A stretch of DNA of 15,437 nucleotides from NCBI GenBank assembly GCA_028565635.1, contig JAOXYB010027757.1, forward strand, positions 1 through 15,437, given 5' to 3'. A program made the position numbers and the translations under genes. How positions within the stretch are numbered: the first letter of the stretch is position 1; each line of letters starts with the position of its first letter. Positions 1 to 8,740 of this stretch are shown one piece after another. Under the pieces are notes generated by a model. It ran no database searches and was not told the DNA's origin. It saw nothing but the letters and a program-made list of their open reading frames with translations. This stretch comes from Phoronis ovalis (Eukaryota; Phoronida; Phoronidae).

Positions 1-322
1 GGTAAGAGCCAAAGTACCCTCCGGAGAAAAATTAAACATGAAGATACCCTCCGGATAATTAGTGCTTACAGGGGGGGGAAGAGGGCACAGGGTCCTGGCT
101 AAATCCAACACAACAGGCATTGAACCACGTGTGCTCTGCTATCTATCTGAATCTGAGCCGTTTCTGAGACTAAATATTCTCGAGTGGGACATTCATATTG
201 TGCGTACAGCCTAAACAAAGGCCATGACTACTAACCATCTACGAAACAGTAAAGGGTCTTTTTTAGCAGATACCAAAGGAACATTTTTAGGAAACTCACC
301 TTTGCCGACATCTTGGGCACAT
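1..322. other. No gene recognised; repeat-like 5' flank
   Basis: I see no convincing coding exon here. Two copies of TACCCTCCGGA occur about 34 bases apart (near 15 and 46), and there is a run of eight G at about 71-78. The minus strand at about 79-160 has elements resembling internal pol III promoter boxes, which are treated in the findings as a weak SINE candidate. If EMC4 exon 1 lies upstream of the window, this stretch is intronic. Confidence 0.4.
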
Positions 323-604
323 ATACGAAACGTCCACTAAGAAACTAGTACTACCACAAGTCATGTATGACCTGAGGCATCTGGTAGTGATGACGTCACC
401 ATTTTGTGCGTAGCAAAGATTGAGGACCTGAGGTTATACTTTATTTTTCCAACGTATTTTAAATGCAGACTTACATATATGTATATGTATGACCCCAGGT
501 TATCAGTCTTTTAATAAGAAAGAATCACGTCACCGTATCTTACAAGGTAATATGACCTGAGGTCATATAAGACCTGCGATATTTTCTTAGTGGACGTTTT
601 GTAT
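323..604. mobile_element. Inverted-repeat element (MITE-like), about 282 bp
   Basis: The left end at 323-344 (ATACGAAACGTCCACTAAG...) is the reverse complement of the right end at 583-604 with one mismatch, giving 22-bp terminal inverted repeats. No reading frame inside is convincing, so this looks like a nonautonomous DNA transposon. The exact boundary and target duplication are unclear; both ends have TA nearby, so a TA duplication is possible. Inside are four copies of a TATGACCTGAGGTNAT-like motif (366-380, 422-436, 488-502, 551-566) and a perfect TGACGTCA palindrome at 390-397. The superfamily is not identified. Confidence 0.7.
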
Positions 605-1090
605 CTCTGTATTTGCATGCATGGACAGGAAGTAGCGTTTAAGCATGCGTAAGTAGATATCAGAAATGTCGACCCCAAACAGCCGGGGTAAATCATTCCG
701 CAATAAATGGTCAATAGACTTTTCGTCCAGGTACGTAACTTAAAATCTTTGTCAGAATCGCAAATTACAAGATGGTAGAAATGATACTCAAAATTCAAGA
801 CTGGATTCTTTACCGAACGCAGGCTTATAAAAATTAAGCCTATAAATTATAATGTCATAAAACTCATAATATTTACTATAGAGTATAGACTATAGTCTAT
901 ATTCGGGTCTATTAAAGTATTAAACTCTAATAATGACTACTAACTCTGGGTACTAACTTCACTAACTTAATTACAGTTCAATCATTTATCATAAAAGGAC
1001 TTATAATCATACTTAGGAGGCCGGTCTTTCCAGCCTTTTTTCAAAAATTAGTACACTTATAAATATAATGGAATAATTGAAATAATAATG
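605..1090. other. No gene recognised; AT-rich spacer
   Basis: This AT-rich stretch has no supported exon on either strand. The only structure I see is a perfect 16-bp palindrome at 885-900 (ATAGACTATAGTCTAT). The minus-strand open frame running through about 511-798 overlaps the inverted-repeat element and has no recognisable protein features. Confidence 0.4.
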
Positions 1091-1099
1091 GATTAATGA

Positions 1100-1415
1100 T
1101 AGTCCTGCAAGCATGACCCTTACTTATGGACAGCCTACAGCTTGTCCGTAAGGGTCATGGCCGGCTCATATCTCAGATAGGCCGAAGTTCGAAAACACTT
1201 ACTTCTCTATTAAATTCCACCAAAATGTTTGCTTCTGCCTATTCCTTGACTACTCCGCATCTTATATTCCCGTATTCAAATAACTTAATCAATGATTCAA
1301 CAGCACATCAGCATAAAATCCAAAATGCGCAGATGATGGATGATCAAAAGCCGGCCATGACCCTTACGGACAAGCTGTAGGCTGTCCATAAGTAAGGGTC
1401 ATGCTTGCAGGACTA
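1100..1415. mobile_element. MITE with perfect 67-bp TIRs and 9-bp TSD
   Basis: The ends at 1100-1166 and 1349-1415 are exact reverse complements over 67 bp, starting TAGTCCTGCA and ending TGCAGGACTA. The element is flanked by the direct repeat GATTAATGA at 1091-1099 and 1416-1424, which reads as a 9-bp target-site duplication. The length is 316 bp. The open frame across it merely runs through the repeats and is not a gene. Each terminal arm is itself a hairpin: in the left arm CATGACCCTTAC (1112-1123) pairs with GTAAGGGTCATG (1148-1159), and GGACA (1128-1132) pairs with TGTCC (1143-1147). A 9-bp duplication suits Mutator-like elements; an 8-bp hAT-type duplication plus one chance base is also possible. 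Identical arms suggest a recent insertion. Confidence 0.93.
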
Positions 1416-1424
1416 GATTAATGA

Positions 1425-1984
1425 GTGCTAAAAAGTACTATTTTATATGTGTGAGTGATCTCTGTTATATACGTATCTAATTTTCACATTAAATCACATG
1501 AGGTCTACACAGGTGAAAACTTATCAGTTATGTAATATTATTGAAATCAGTTTCATTCATAAATATATTTTTATCTCTGGCTCACTGTAATAATGTGGTA
1601 GTCGGTGATACTATAAACTATGCTTATGACTATGGATGATGTGCATGTGTCGCGTTTTGTAACTATAACTATAAGGTTCTTGCATCAGGGCTCACTATAC
1701 AAACATTAAACAGTATGCACATCTTTAAACGTTTGAACTTAAAGCTAACTAATAATTTGAAGTAAGTGTTATAAATTAAATGTGAATTTTAGATATGTTA
1801 ACAGCTCGGTGTCACTACACACATTGTGGATTAATCTAGGATGTAGACACTAAATTAAAGTCATAATTAAATGTTGACACGGAATATTAATAATTTTAAA
1901 ATGACTGAACTAATTATTATGACTCTATAGTATGATTTATGAAATTATAACTTTACAATGTTTCTGACAACGGGCTCACGGGAT
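1425..1984. other. No gene recognised
   Basis: AT-rich sequence with no supported exon, RNA gene or clear repeat. It is probably intronic or intergenic sequence upstream of the visible EMC4 exons. Confidence 0.4.
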
Positions 1985-2125
1985 GACAGTCAAAATAGTT
2001 GGGTATGCATGTAATAATAATTATGAGAAACAGGATTAAAGGATGAATCTTTCAGCATTACACTGGTCATCTAGTACTCCCTGAAAAGGGTAAAAACAAC
2101 TCAGAAATCTAGCAAAATAAAAAAA
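1985..2125 (+). repeat. Diverged copy of an interspersed repeat (family X)
   Basis: Positions 1985-2012 match 13820-13847 with only about four or five differences (GACAGTCARAATAGTTGG core). The block starting CTGAAAAGGG at 2081 matches CTGAAGAGGG at 13921. The two matching blocks are 96 and 101 bases apart in the two copies, so they are one repeat rather than two chance matches. The sequence between has diverged. The class of element is not identified, and the true ends are not visible. Confidence 0.6.
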
Positions 2126-2237
2126 AATTTGGTCCCGAAAATAATAATAGGGTGTATTTTTACTACCCAGTCTAAAAATGAAATACAACTAGTAGTTTTC
2201 AGATATCTGTTTGTTTAGAGAAAGATGCCTAAACTCT

Positions 2238-2278
2238 GGGACTAATGTAACTAAGTATAACTTAGTTACATTACTCCC
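2238..2278. repeat. Near-perfect hairpin, 19-bp arms, 3-nt loop
   Basis: The arm at 2238-2256 (GGGACTAATGTAACTAAGT) and the arm at 2260-2278 are reverse complements with one mismatch, separated by ATA. The loop is too tight for a typical microRNA precursor. It may be a small foldback remnant. Confidence 0.7.
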
Positions 2279-2315
2279 AACAAAAGTATGGTTGTTCCTC
2301 ATTTTAATTAAAAAA

Positions 2316-2380
2316 TCCCATAAAGGGTATAAATTTTGAGCTCTAGGTCCCAAAAAGGGTACGAATTTTAAACTCACAGG
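2316..2380 (+). repeat. Two-unit tandem repeat, period 32-33 bp
   Basis: Units at 2316-2347 and 2348-2380 both follow TCCCAWAAAGGGTAYRAATTTT and end in a CTAGG or ACAGG-like tail. The CCC-AAA-GGGTA core also appears near 2079 and 13919 in the family X repeat, so this may be an internal part of the same family. Confidence 0.55.
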
Positions 2381-2527
2381 TCACATAACAGTTCCCAACT
2401 ATTCTCTTGTAATCCCCCAGGCGGACCTCATTGTACCTCATTTATAACTTATATAGTTATCTGTTTATTTTAGAATGTAATATCTTTTTTGAATTCGAAA
2501 TAATTCTTTTATTTATTTCCTAAACAG

Positions 2528-4922
2528 ATCCCAAAGAGGTGCAGGCCTTCTAGACCCAGTTGGATATAATAGTCTCGAGTCGAAGTCAGGAAAAGACCCA
2601 AATAAAGATAAAGATGCAAATCCTCAATTATTAGTTAAGGTAATGGCTTCACTTAAAATGTATTTTTTTCTGTAAATACTTTTCTATTAAAATATTGCAT
2701 TTTTTTCTTATTATTATATGAAAATGATGTGTCAAATTAAAACACAAATGATAATGCACATCAAATTCATAGATCCATGGAAACTGTGATGAAGAAATGG
2801 AAGTGGTACCATACGAATTGTGTTTATTAGCTGTTGGAACATATCTGTAGCACAGTCTTTTCTGCTAAGGGTATTGTATTCTGAATCATATACCCAACTT
2901 ATTCATATTATATGTGCTCCTCTTTATATGTTATCTTCTACAATATTTTAGAGATCCTGGGATATTGCATTGGGCCCAATAAAACAAGTTCCAATGAATA
3001 TATTTATTATGTGGATGGCTGGCAACACGATATCAATATTTCCTATTATGATGGTTGGAATGATGTGTTTCAGACCTATACAAGCACTTCTCGGTTATCA
3101 ACCAGGTTAGAAAATGATGCCATGTTTAATAATTACCATTATGGAATCACAATTTAGGAACATTTTAACATGAACACAAACAGTTGCAAAAATGTCTGTA
3201 AATGCAATTTGCAATCTTTCCCTCAAAATGCAGATTGTATGTACAAGGTGTTTCACATTCCCAAAGATATTCACAATCCATATTTTAAATACATCTTGCT
3301 AGTGTGCTGAGAACTGCATGGTTTTTCATTCAATTGGGTTGGTGACAGTAGTGCACATGGATCGTGTAATTTACTCTTTTCCTTCAGATTTCCTAAATTG
3401 TAAGTTTTACTGTTTGTAAGACTTACAGACTGATACTGTAAGTTTTGTTTTAAAACTCACTGTAAACTCAAATAGATCATTGGAAATTATTCAGAATGCT
3501 TGATTCAGCTTAATGTAAAGGTTTTAAAAATAAAAACTACTATTTTTGCAGTATTAAGTTCTTATATGCTTCAAATTTAAGATCTAATCCCGATGTAAAG
3601 CCTTATGTTTGTAGTGGTGTCATAGTTTTGGATCTCAACAAATCTAGATGTTAAAATTTAAAGCAAAAAAAATCATATTTACAAAAAGAAATTGAACATA
3701 TTTTAAGGAAAAGCTTATAAGTTTGAAATCTAATGTCAGAGATTGATAGGAAATGTCAGGTCATATGTTTTATATCACTGAATGTTATAAACATAATACA
3801 ATCCATGGGTCTATTGTAATCAAACTATATTTTTTCCAGTTTTTAAAATGATTGAAGGAGGACAAGCACCACTTCAGAAATTGGTTTATATACTTGGTAA
3901 TTTTGTTGGAATAGGCTTAGGACTATACAAATGCCATTCAATGGGTTTATTGCCAACATACGCATCTGACTGGCTAGCATTTGCAGAACCACCTTTGGTA
4001 AGTGAAATAATGTCTTCATTACTAGTTTCTTTCTTGACAAACAAAACTCCCAAAGAAACTGGTTGTGATTTTTGCACTCAAAGTATTGCTATTTTATTTA
4101 AATTTGTTTATAGTTCAACTACCTAAAGCTTTCAAAATTTTTATTCATAACATAAAATTATACAGAAACTCATATTAAGAGATTTTTATAGTAATAACAA
4201 TTTGACTAATCAAACTTGTACAGCAGTGACCCACAATAGCTCTGTCAGATCAAAATATGTAATGACACAATTGATTGACACTGACCAATAGCATAAACTG
4301 AAACCTATTGTAAATTTTACATACTGAAACTCTGGCAACATCCATATATGTCATTGATCGGGGGGTACTCAAGGTTTTTTGACTACAGGGATGTGCCGCC
4401 CACCCCATTCCAGAATTTTAGCTTGTGGTAGCAAACCCAATCAAAGTTTATTTAAATTTTAGGGTAGCAATCCAAAATTTTAAAATATTTGAGTATAGCA
4501 ATCCATTTATGCAAACTGACTGATACAAACCAAATTCCAAAATTTATTTATGGATACAAACCTAAAATTAATCCAAACTATTTGCTGTAAGCAGTGGGTA
4601 GCAATCCAAATTTTTGAATATCTTTACGGTAGCAGTCCAAAATATACAGTAAGAAGTATACAATCCAAATCCAAAATTTTCAGCTGGGCTGCTCACCCCC
4701 ACCAAAAAATAACTTGAGTATCCCCCCGGTCATTGGTCAGCTTTTGTAGGTGTATACATCATTTGATTGAAAGGTTAAAAAAGCTGGAGAATGATCTGTA
4801 GGAAGCTGTAGCACAGCTTGATTGCTAATATTTCCAAGGTGTTTCTGTTGAGTAGGTTTGTGATAACTTGTCATTTTATTTTGTAGAGAATGGAATGGTC
4901 TGGTGGTGGTATTATGTTTTAA
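2528..4922 (+). CDS. EMC4: ER membrane protein complex subunit 4 (EMC4/TMEM85), 5'-partial
   Basis: EMC4 is a subunit of the ER membrane protein complex, which inserts transmembrane segments into the ER membrane. Four coding exons are visible: 2528-2639, 2952-3105, 3840-3997 and 4887-4922 (TAA stop at 4920). Introns are GT-AG with phases 0, 1 and 0 that join cleanly. The joined frame gives 152 residues with family hallmarks in order: [31 protein letters not shown], a MMVGMM hydrophobic run, [34 protein letters not shown] and a C-terminal RMEWSGGG. The human protein has about 183 residues, so about 30 N-terminal residues (the basic KWA-type start) are missing. The first visible codon is split in phase 2 with an acceptor ending TAAACAG, so exon 1 must be upstream. 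I searched 1-2527 and found no matching start. Hydrophobic stretches in exons 2 and 3 of the visible set fit membrane segments. No lesion is seen, so this is probably a functional gene. Confidence 0.95.
4359..4729 (-). mobile_element. G-run-ended MITE-like element, copy 1 (in last EMC4 intron)
   Basis: The left end, CGGGGGGTACTCAAGG, is the inverse of the right end, CTTGAGTATCCCCCCGG. The flanks TCATTGAT (4351-4358) and TCATTGGT (4730-4737) look like an 8-bp target duplication with one change. The interior is a string of degenerate GCAATCCAAAATTTT-type units. The reverse complement of this element matches 10650-10996 across nearly its whole length, so it is a dispersed family. Strand is set opposite to copy 2 by convention. 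There is no coding capacity, so it is nonautonomous. The 8-bp duplication would fit hAT-type mobilisation, but the superfamily is not established. Confidence 0.85.
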
Positions 4923-5765
4923 GATAAATATACAAATTGAGGAATCTACAAGTAATTACAGTGTTGGCCTTGTATTTAAATCCTAATAGCATTCATGATT
5001 TTAACACTCCATTGTTACTATAATGAAAGCTGTCCCCTGCTGGTACAATTGAATGGTATTCTAAGTTTATAAATGTCATGATGATTGATAAATGTTAACT
5101 ATGAAACTCTGATAACAAATCAGCAATCATATTTATTTCTATGCTTATAGTATAAAGCATGCTGTAAGTGTAAATATGTATTGCACAATTTCCAGTAATT
5201 ATGTTGTGCATTACCTGTTGTATTCCAGTCACACAGATACAAGGATCAGCATGTTTGAAGCTATTTACCAGTTTTGGATTATTTCATGTTAACCGGTTTG
5301 ACTCAAGTGCAGCATATTAGGAGACTATTTTTGTGTGTTTTCTAATGTAAGCTTGCAAATTGCTAGAAGCAATTCCTGACATTTCAATTTTTTTAAACAT
5401 AAATTTTCATTGTGGGTAGGCTATACCTAGTATCCTTTTTTTTCTCAAAATCAGCTTGGTCATGCATACTAAGAAAGTTAACTGGTAGTGTATCAAAGGG
5501 CGAGAACCAGATGTCTGGAATCTGTTCTATATTATATTTGCATGAACGTTTTAATGGATGTGGATTGGAAATCTACTGATGTATTTAAACTGTGTAATGG
5601 ATTAAAATGTGTTGGATTGCGTATGTATTGCTTTTTCATGTTTTGTTCCCAAAAACACAACCTTCATGACATTCTGCCTCTCATATGATTTCTATTTCAA
5701 TCTGTGATTGTATTTATCATGTCTCTTTGTTTGGTTTTAAAGAATAAATGTTAAACACCATGGTA
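4923..5765 (+). other. Likely EMC4 3' UTR
   Basis: This stretch follows the EMC4 stop and ends just after the first good AATAAA. No coding potential is convincing; the short open frame at 5488-5688 is not protein-like. Its end is inferred from the poly(A) signal. Confidence 0.55.
5743..5748 (+). terminator. AATAAA poly(A) signal for EMC4
   Basis: A canonical AATAAA hexamer lies about 820 bases past the EMC4 stop and is followed by T- and GT-rich sequence (TTGTTTTGCTTGTTT) from about 5777. It is the best candidate cleavage signal before the tRNA. Earlier variants such as GATAAA at about 4923 are weaker. Confidence 0.55.
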
Positions 5766-6416
5766 AAGCCTGACATTGTTTTGCTTGTTTAAGTACGTAA
5801 ATATGTTCTACTTTTTTCTGGCCCCATGCTAGATTTCCCAAAGATGGACTATAGTATATCCTACTCTTCCGTGTCACCAGGAAATTTGTATGTTATTTTT
5901 AACCTTTTAGTAAAAAAGGTTGAAATATTTTTTATCAAGGTGAGTGATAAAAGCCTAACAGCATTCAAAATTTCATAAGTTTCAAATATGCCATTGTAGG
6001 CATTGACTAAAAATGCTGACAATTATGGTCACCTTTAAACTCATCCTTTCAGGTATTTCTGATGTACATGTCAAATTGGAATTCGCTCACATTATATCGT
6101 AAATGTTTAACTGTACAATGAATACATTATCAAAATCTGTCATGGTTGGAAATATCATGAACTATCAGGCTATTTAGCAACCCTTTAACCAAGAAGATTA
6201 AAAGTAATCCTAACAGTTATATTTCAAAAGATAGATTGATCATTCATGATTACATGGTCTTAACTCACATAAGGCTATAACTAGAAAATTGTCTGTAATG
6301 ATTTTGCACATTGATTTCCTACATATTACAGAGACATTATTACACTTTTAAAATGAAATTAACCGCACCAGTTAAACCCAAACTAAAAAGAAATGGATTA
6401 ACTATGCGAGTTATGG
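5766..6416. other. Intergenic spacer, no gene recognised
   Basis: AT-rich sequence between the EMC4 3' end and the tRNA gene. I see no exon, RNA gene or clear repeat on either strand. Confidence 0.45.
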
Positions 6417-6424
6417 AAAAAAAA
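6417..6424 (-). terminator. Pol III terminator of tRNA-Lys
   Basis: A run of eight A on the + strand reads as eight T on the tRNA strand, beginning 10 nt beyond the tRNA 3' end. This is a normal RNA polymerase III stop. Confidence 0.85.
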
Positions 6425-6434
6425 TGTTAGCAAT

Positions 6435-6507
6435 CGCCCGAACAGGGACTCGAACCCTGGACCCTCAGATTAAAAGTCTGATGCTCTACCGACTGAGCTA
6501 TCCGGGC
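6435..6507 (-). tRNA. tRNA-Lys (anticodon UUU)
   Basis: The minus strand gives a complete 73-nt cloverleaf. The acceptor arm GCCCGGA pairs with TTCGGGC (one G-U) and is followed by discriminator G. The D arm is GCTCAGTCGGTAGAGC. The anticodon arm TCAGA-CTTTTAA-TCTGA places anticodon TTT at 6472-6474. The T arm CAGGG-TTCGAGT-CCCTG is perfect. The A box (TAGCTCAGTCGG) and B box (GGTTCGAGTCC) are intact, there is no intron, and CCA is not encoded, as expected for a eukaryotic nuclear gene. With the T8 terminator close by, it is probably functional. Confidence 0.97.
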
Positions 6508-6940
6508 TAGCTCTTGGAGACGTTGCATTATCTAGTTTTTGTTTAAAGCTTCACGATTTCATAATTCTCACATCTCATAGGTTGAAATGCTTTTTTAGTA
6601 ATATCTATATATATAATAAAATAATTGTTACACAACTCTTTCTGTCTACCTTTTTAATTCCAATAATTGGAATGAATTTTATGAATTTCAAAGGTTGAAA
6701 GTAAATAAGCAAATAAAGCTAGGTTTTTAGCTATTTCGCTCCATTTTTCTGTGGGGACAATTGTGTGCCATATTAAAATATCATCTTGAAATATGAAACA
6801 AACTAAATCCACTACCACAGCTAAAACACATTATAAACAGGTTTACTACTGGTAGCTTTACAAAGATTATTTTAATTTTACCAGTATTCTACCTCCTAGA
6901 TATTTATTAGAAATCTCATTGGAGTCTCCCTAAAATTGTT
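6508..6940. other. Spacer between tRNA and NOP10, no gene recognised
   Basis: AT-rich, with a short TA run at about 6603-6616. I found no exon or RNA gene. It presumably includes upstream NOP10 sequence. Confidence 0.4.
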
Positions 6941-6944
6941 ACCA

Positions 6945-7017
6945 TCAGCGACGGCCATATTGCCGAAGACGACAAAGCGTGGTTTCTGTTCAACTCAGAA
7001 ACAGTACAACAATCGCA
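6945..7017 (+). promoter_or_regulatory. Probable NOP10 core promoter and 5' leader
   Basis: Just before the NOP10 start the base composition changes: CAGCGACGGCCATATTGCCG (about 6946-6965) is locally GC-rich with several CpGs. It contains CGGCCATATT, which resembles a YY1-type site often found at housekeeping promoters. A pyrimidine tract, TTTCTGTTC, at about 6983-6991 could hold the start site. No TATA box is evident. This is inferred from sequence alone. Confidence 0.35.
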
Positions 7018-7964
7018 ATGTTTTTGATGTATTATTTAGATGAAAATGGTGATAGAGTATATACACTCAAGGTAAAATTGTTATATTTTTCGGCCTATAT
7101 AACATTTTCTCAAAGATTTTTAGACAATGTTCCCTGCCTATATAAATAATAAATATAGCCATTAATGCATTATAGGGTTTTACAATTTACTATCTAAATC
7201 TAATAGTATTACTATTAACCAGGACTGTTATAACTAAGTTCGTTTTAATAAAATCTTAGTTATAATAGTTCCAGCTATTATAAACTACTAACTATTAAGT
7301 ATTCATCAGTTAACTAGAGGTTATTCACTTATTCAAGTTATTGTTTGGTATAGTGTGAACAAATTCTGTGTTGATTTACACGCATGCGAAAATAGTTAAA
7401 TAAAAGCATACTTTTTATATTGTAAAAGTAATTAAAAATGGTTGTCATGTTGACAGATTTCTGGAGAATTTTAAAGTGAGAAAAAATAATAAAGTAAAAC
7501 TGGAGTGTACTGATGTCAAAATACTATTTGTAACATGACATGGCAACCATTTTCTGAAAAATTTAAAACTGGGACCAGTTTACCTCCAGATTTCAAAGAA
7601 ATCGTTTCATCTTTCTGTAGAGATAGCCAAATCAATAGGAGAGACTATTTTTGAGGTGTTACTTAATTGAAAGGCAATATTATTCTTTCATTCGTATATC
7701 TTTCTGAACTAGGATATAAGGAAATCTGTGTCATTCAGCAAAACATAAAATTGATATAGCGAAAACACAGAGAAAAGAACTTGCCTAGATATTATGCAGG
7801 CTTTGAATTTGTATGATTTACAGAAAACTGATCCAGAAGGAAAACCAACCCAGTCGGCACATCCTGCCAGATTTTCACCTGATGACAAATATTCCCGACA
7901 TAGAATAACATTAAAGAAAAGATTTGGACTACTTCCTACACAACAACCAAAACCAGTTTGGTGA
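7018..7964 (+). CDS. NOP10: H/ACA ribonucleoprotein complex subunit NOP10
   Basis: NOP10 is a small core protein of H/ACA snoRNPs; with dyskerin, GAR1 and NHP2 it guides rRNA pseudouridylation and supports telomerase RNA. It acts in the nucleolus and Cajal bodies. Two exons, 7018-7071 and 7824-7964 (TGA at 7962), join in phase 0 across a GT-AG intron of 752 bp. The product has 64 residues, the same length as human NOP10. Hallmarks in order: [18 protein letters not shown] (exon 1), then [19 protein letters not shown] and [12 protein letters not shown] (exon 2). The start is the first in-frame ATG and matches the family start. No lesions are seen. It lies downstream of EMC4 on the same strand, with a tRNA between. 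Confidence 0.97.
7222..7272. repeat. Hairpin in NOP10 intron
   Basis: GGACTGTTATAACTAAG (7222-7238) is nearly the reverse complement of 7255-7272 (CTTAGTTATAATAGTTCC), with a 16-nt loop. The TAACTAAG/CTTAGTTA core is shared with the hairpin at 2238-2278. Confidence 0.55.
7435..7553. repeat. Inverted repeat in NOP10 intron
   Basis: AAAATGGTTGTCATGT (7435-7450) and ACATGGCAACCATTTT (7538-7553) are inverted copies with one mismatch, 87 nt apart. It could be a small MITE remnant. I do not see boxes that would make it a C/D or H/ACA snoRNA. Confidence 0.5.
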
Positions 7965-8391
7965 TGAAAGGAATGGAGTTAAATGGAGCACTGACTGTCA
8001 TATATTTCAATATCCCATCTGTGTAATTATACCGAAAGACTACAAATGTGTCAGCTCTAGTCCAAATTAAGAAGGTGAACATCTACAGAAATAACAGACC
8101 ATTTGGAAGCCATGAAGGATATGTAATGATTTTCAATTTAACAAATATATATATATTTATCATGGGAAGTAATGTTTTGCTCTCGGCTTGTATGAGAAAG
8201 AAAAGTGACTAACATTTTGCTTACTAATTAAGTGGTCTCTTTCCTGTCTAGGTGTGCTCTTGACCGTGTGAACTATACTTGCTTAAGATGTTAAAAAAAA
8301 TTATGACATCAGTGTTTTTTTAATTAATTAGATTCTATGTAAGAGTGTGCTAAAGAATAAGCTCTACAGGCATGCAGTAAGCAGGCAATTC

Positions 8392-8397
8392 AATAAA
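8392..8397 (+). terminator. AATAAA poly(A) signal for NOP10
   Basis: A canonical AATAAA lies about 430 bases past the NOP10 stop and is followed at once by a T-rich stretch (ACCTTTTTTGTTTCC), as expected for a cleavage site. A second AATAAA at 8597-8602 could be an alternative. Confidence 0.55.
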
Positions 8398-8410
8398 AAT
8401 ACCTTTTTTG

Positions 8411-8704
8411 TTTCCTTCAAAAAAGCTCAAAAATCCTTTTTATTTATTGGCCAATAACATGTCTTGTGTATTTTCCAAATTTGCAGAAGTTCAGGAAATA
8501 TCAAGTTAGAAATTTTAATACACGATATAGACACTTCGCCCCCTAGGATAGATCATGGTTAAATGCAACTTTAAAGGTCCATCCTATTTGCCTATAAATA
8601 AAATACATATATTGCTACATTATTCAAAATACTTCATCCTGTACCTGTCTTTTTAAAGACATTTCTTGTTTACAGAAGATTTTTTTTTTATTATGAGATG
8701 AATA
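8411..8704. other. Downstream of NOP10, no gene recognised
   Basis: AT-rich sequence holding only a second AATAAA (8597) and a run of T at about 8682-8690. I see no exon or RNA gene. Confidence 0.4.
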
Positions 8705-8740
8705 TCTATACTACTAAACGAAAGGACTCGATTTTTTCTA
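8705..8740 (+). mobile_element. Helitron-like 5' terminus
   Basis: TCTATACTACTAAA at 8705-8718 fits the published Helitron 5' end pattern TCTMTAYTAMYHNW, and the base before it is A, the usual left half of the AT insertion site. I could not find a convincing partner 3' end (a short GC hairpin followed by CTRR and T) downstream, so the length of the element is unknown. It has no recognisable Rep/helicase coding sequence, so any element is nonautonomous or truncated. Confidence 0.45.

Noticed and set aside
1126-1380. 84-codon open frame on the + strand
   Set aside because: It lies within the MITE at 1100-1415 and runs through both inverted arms; no protein features.
2912-3157. 81-codon + strand frame across the EMC4 exon
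   Set aside because: It is in a different frame from the EMC4 product and ignores the splice sites at 2951 and 3105.
3886-4077. Minus-strand open frames at 3843-4040 and 3886-4077
   Set aside because: They are shadows of the EMC4 exon at 3840-3997, which is read on the + strand.
8146-8160. TA-rich runs here and near 6603
   Set aside because: Simple AT microsatellites with no evident function.
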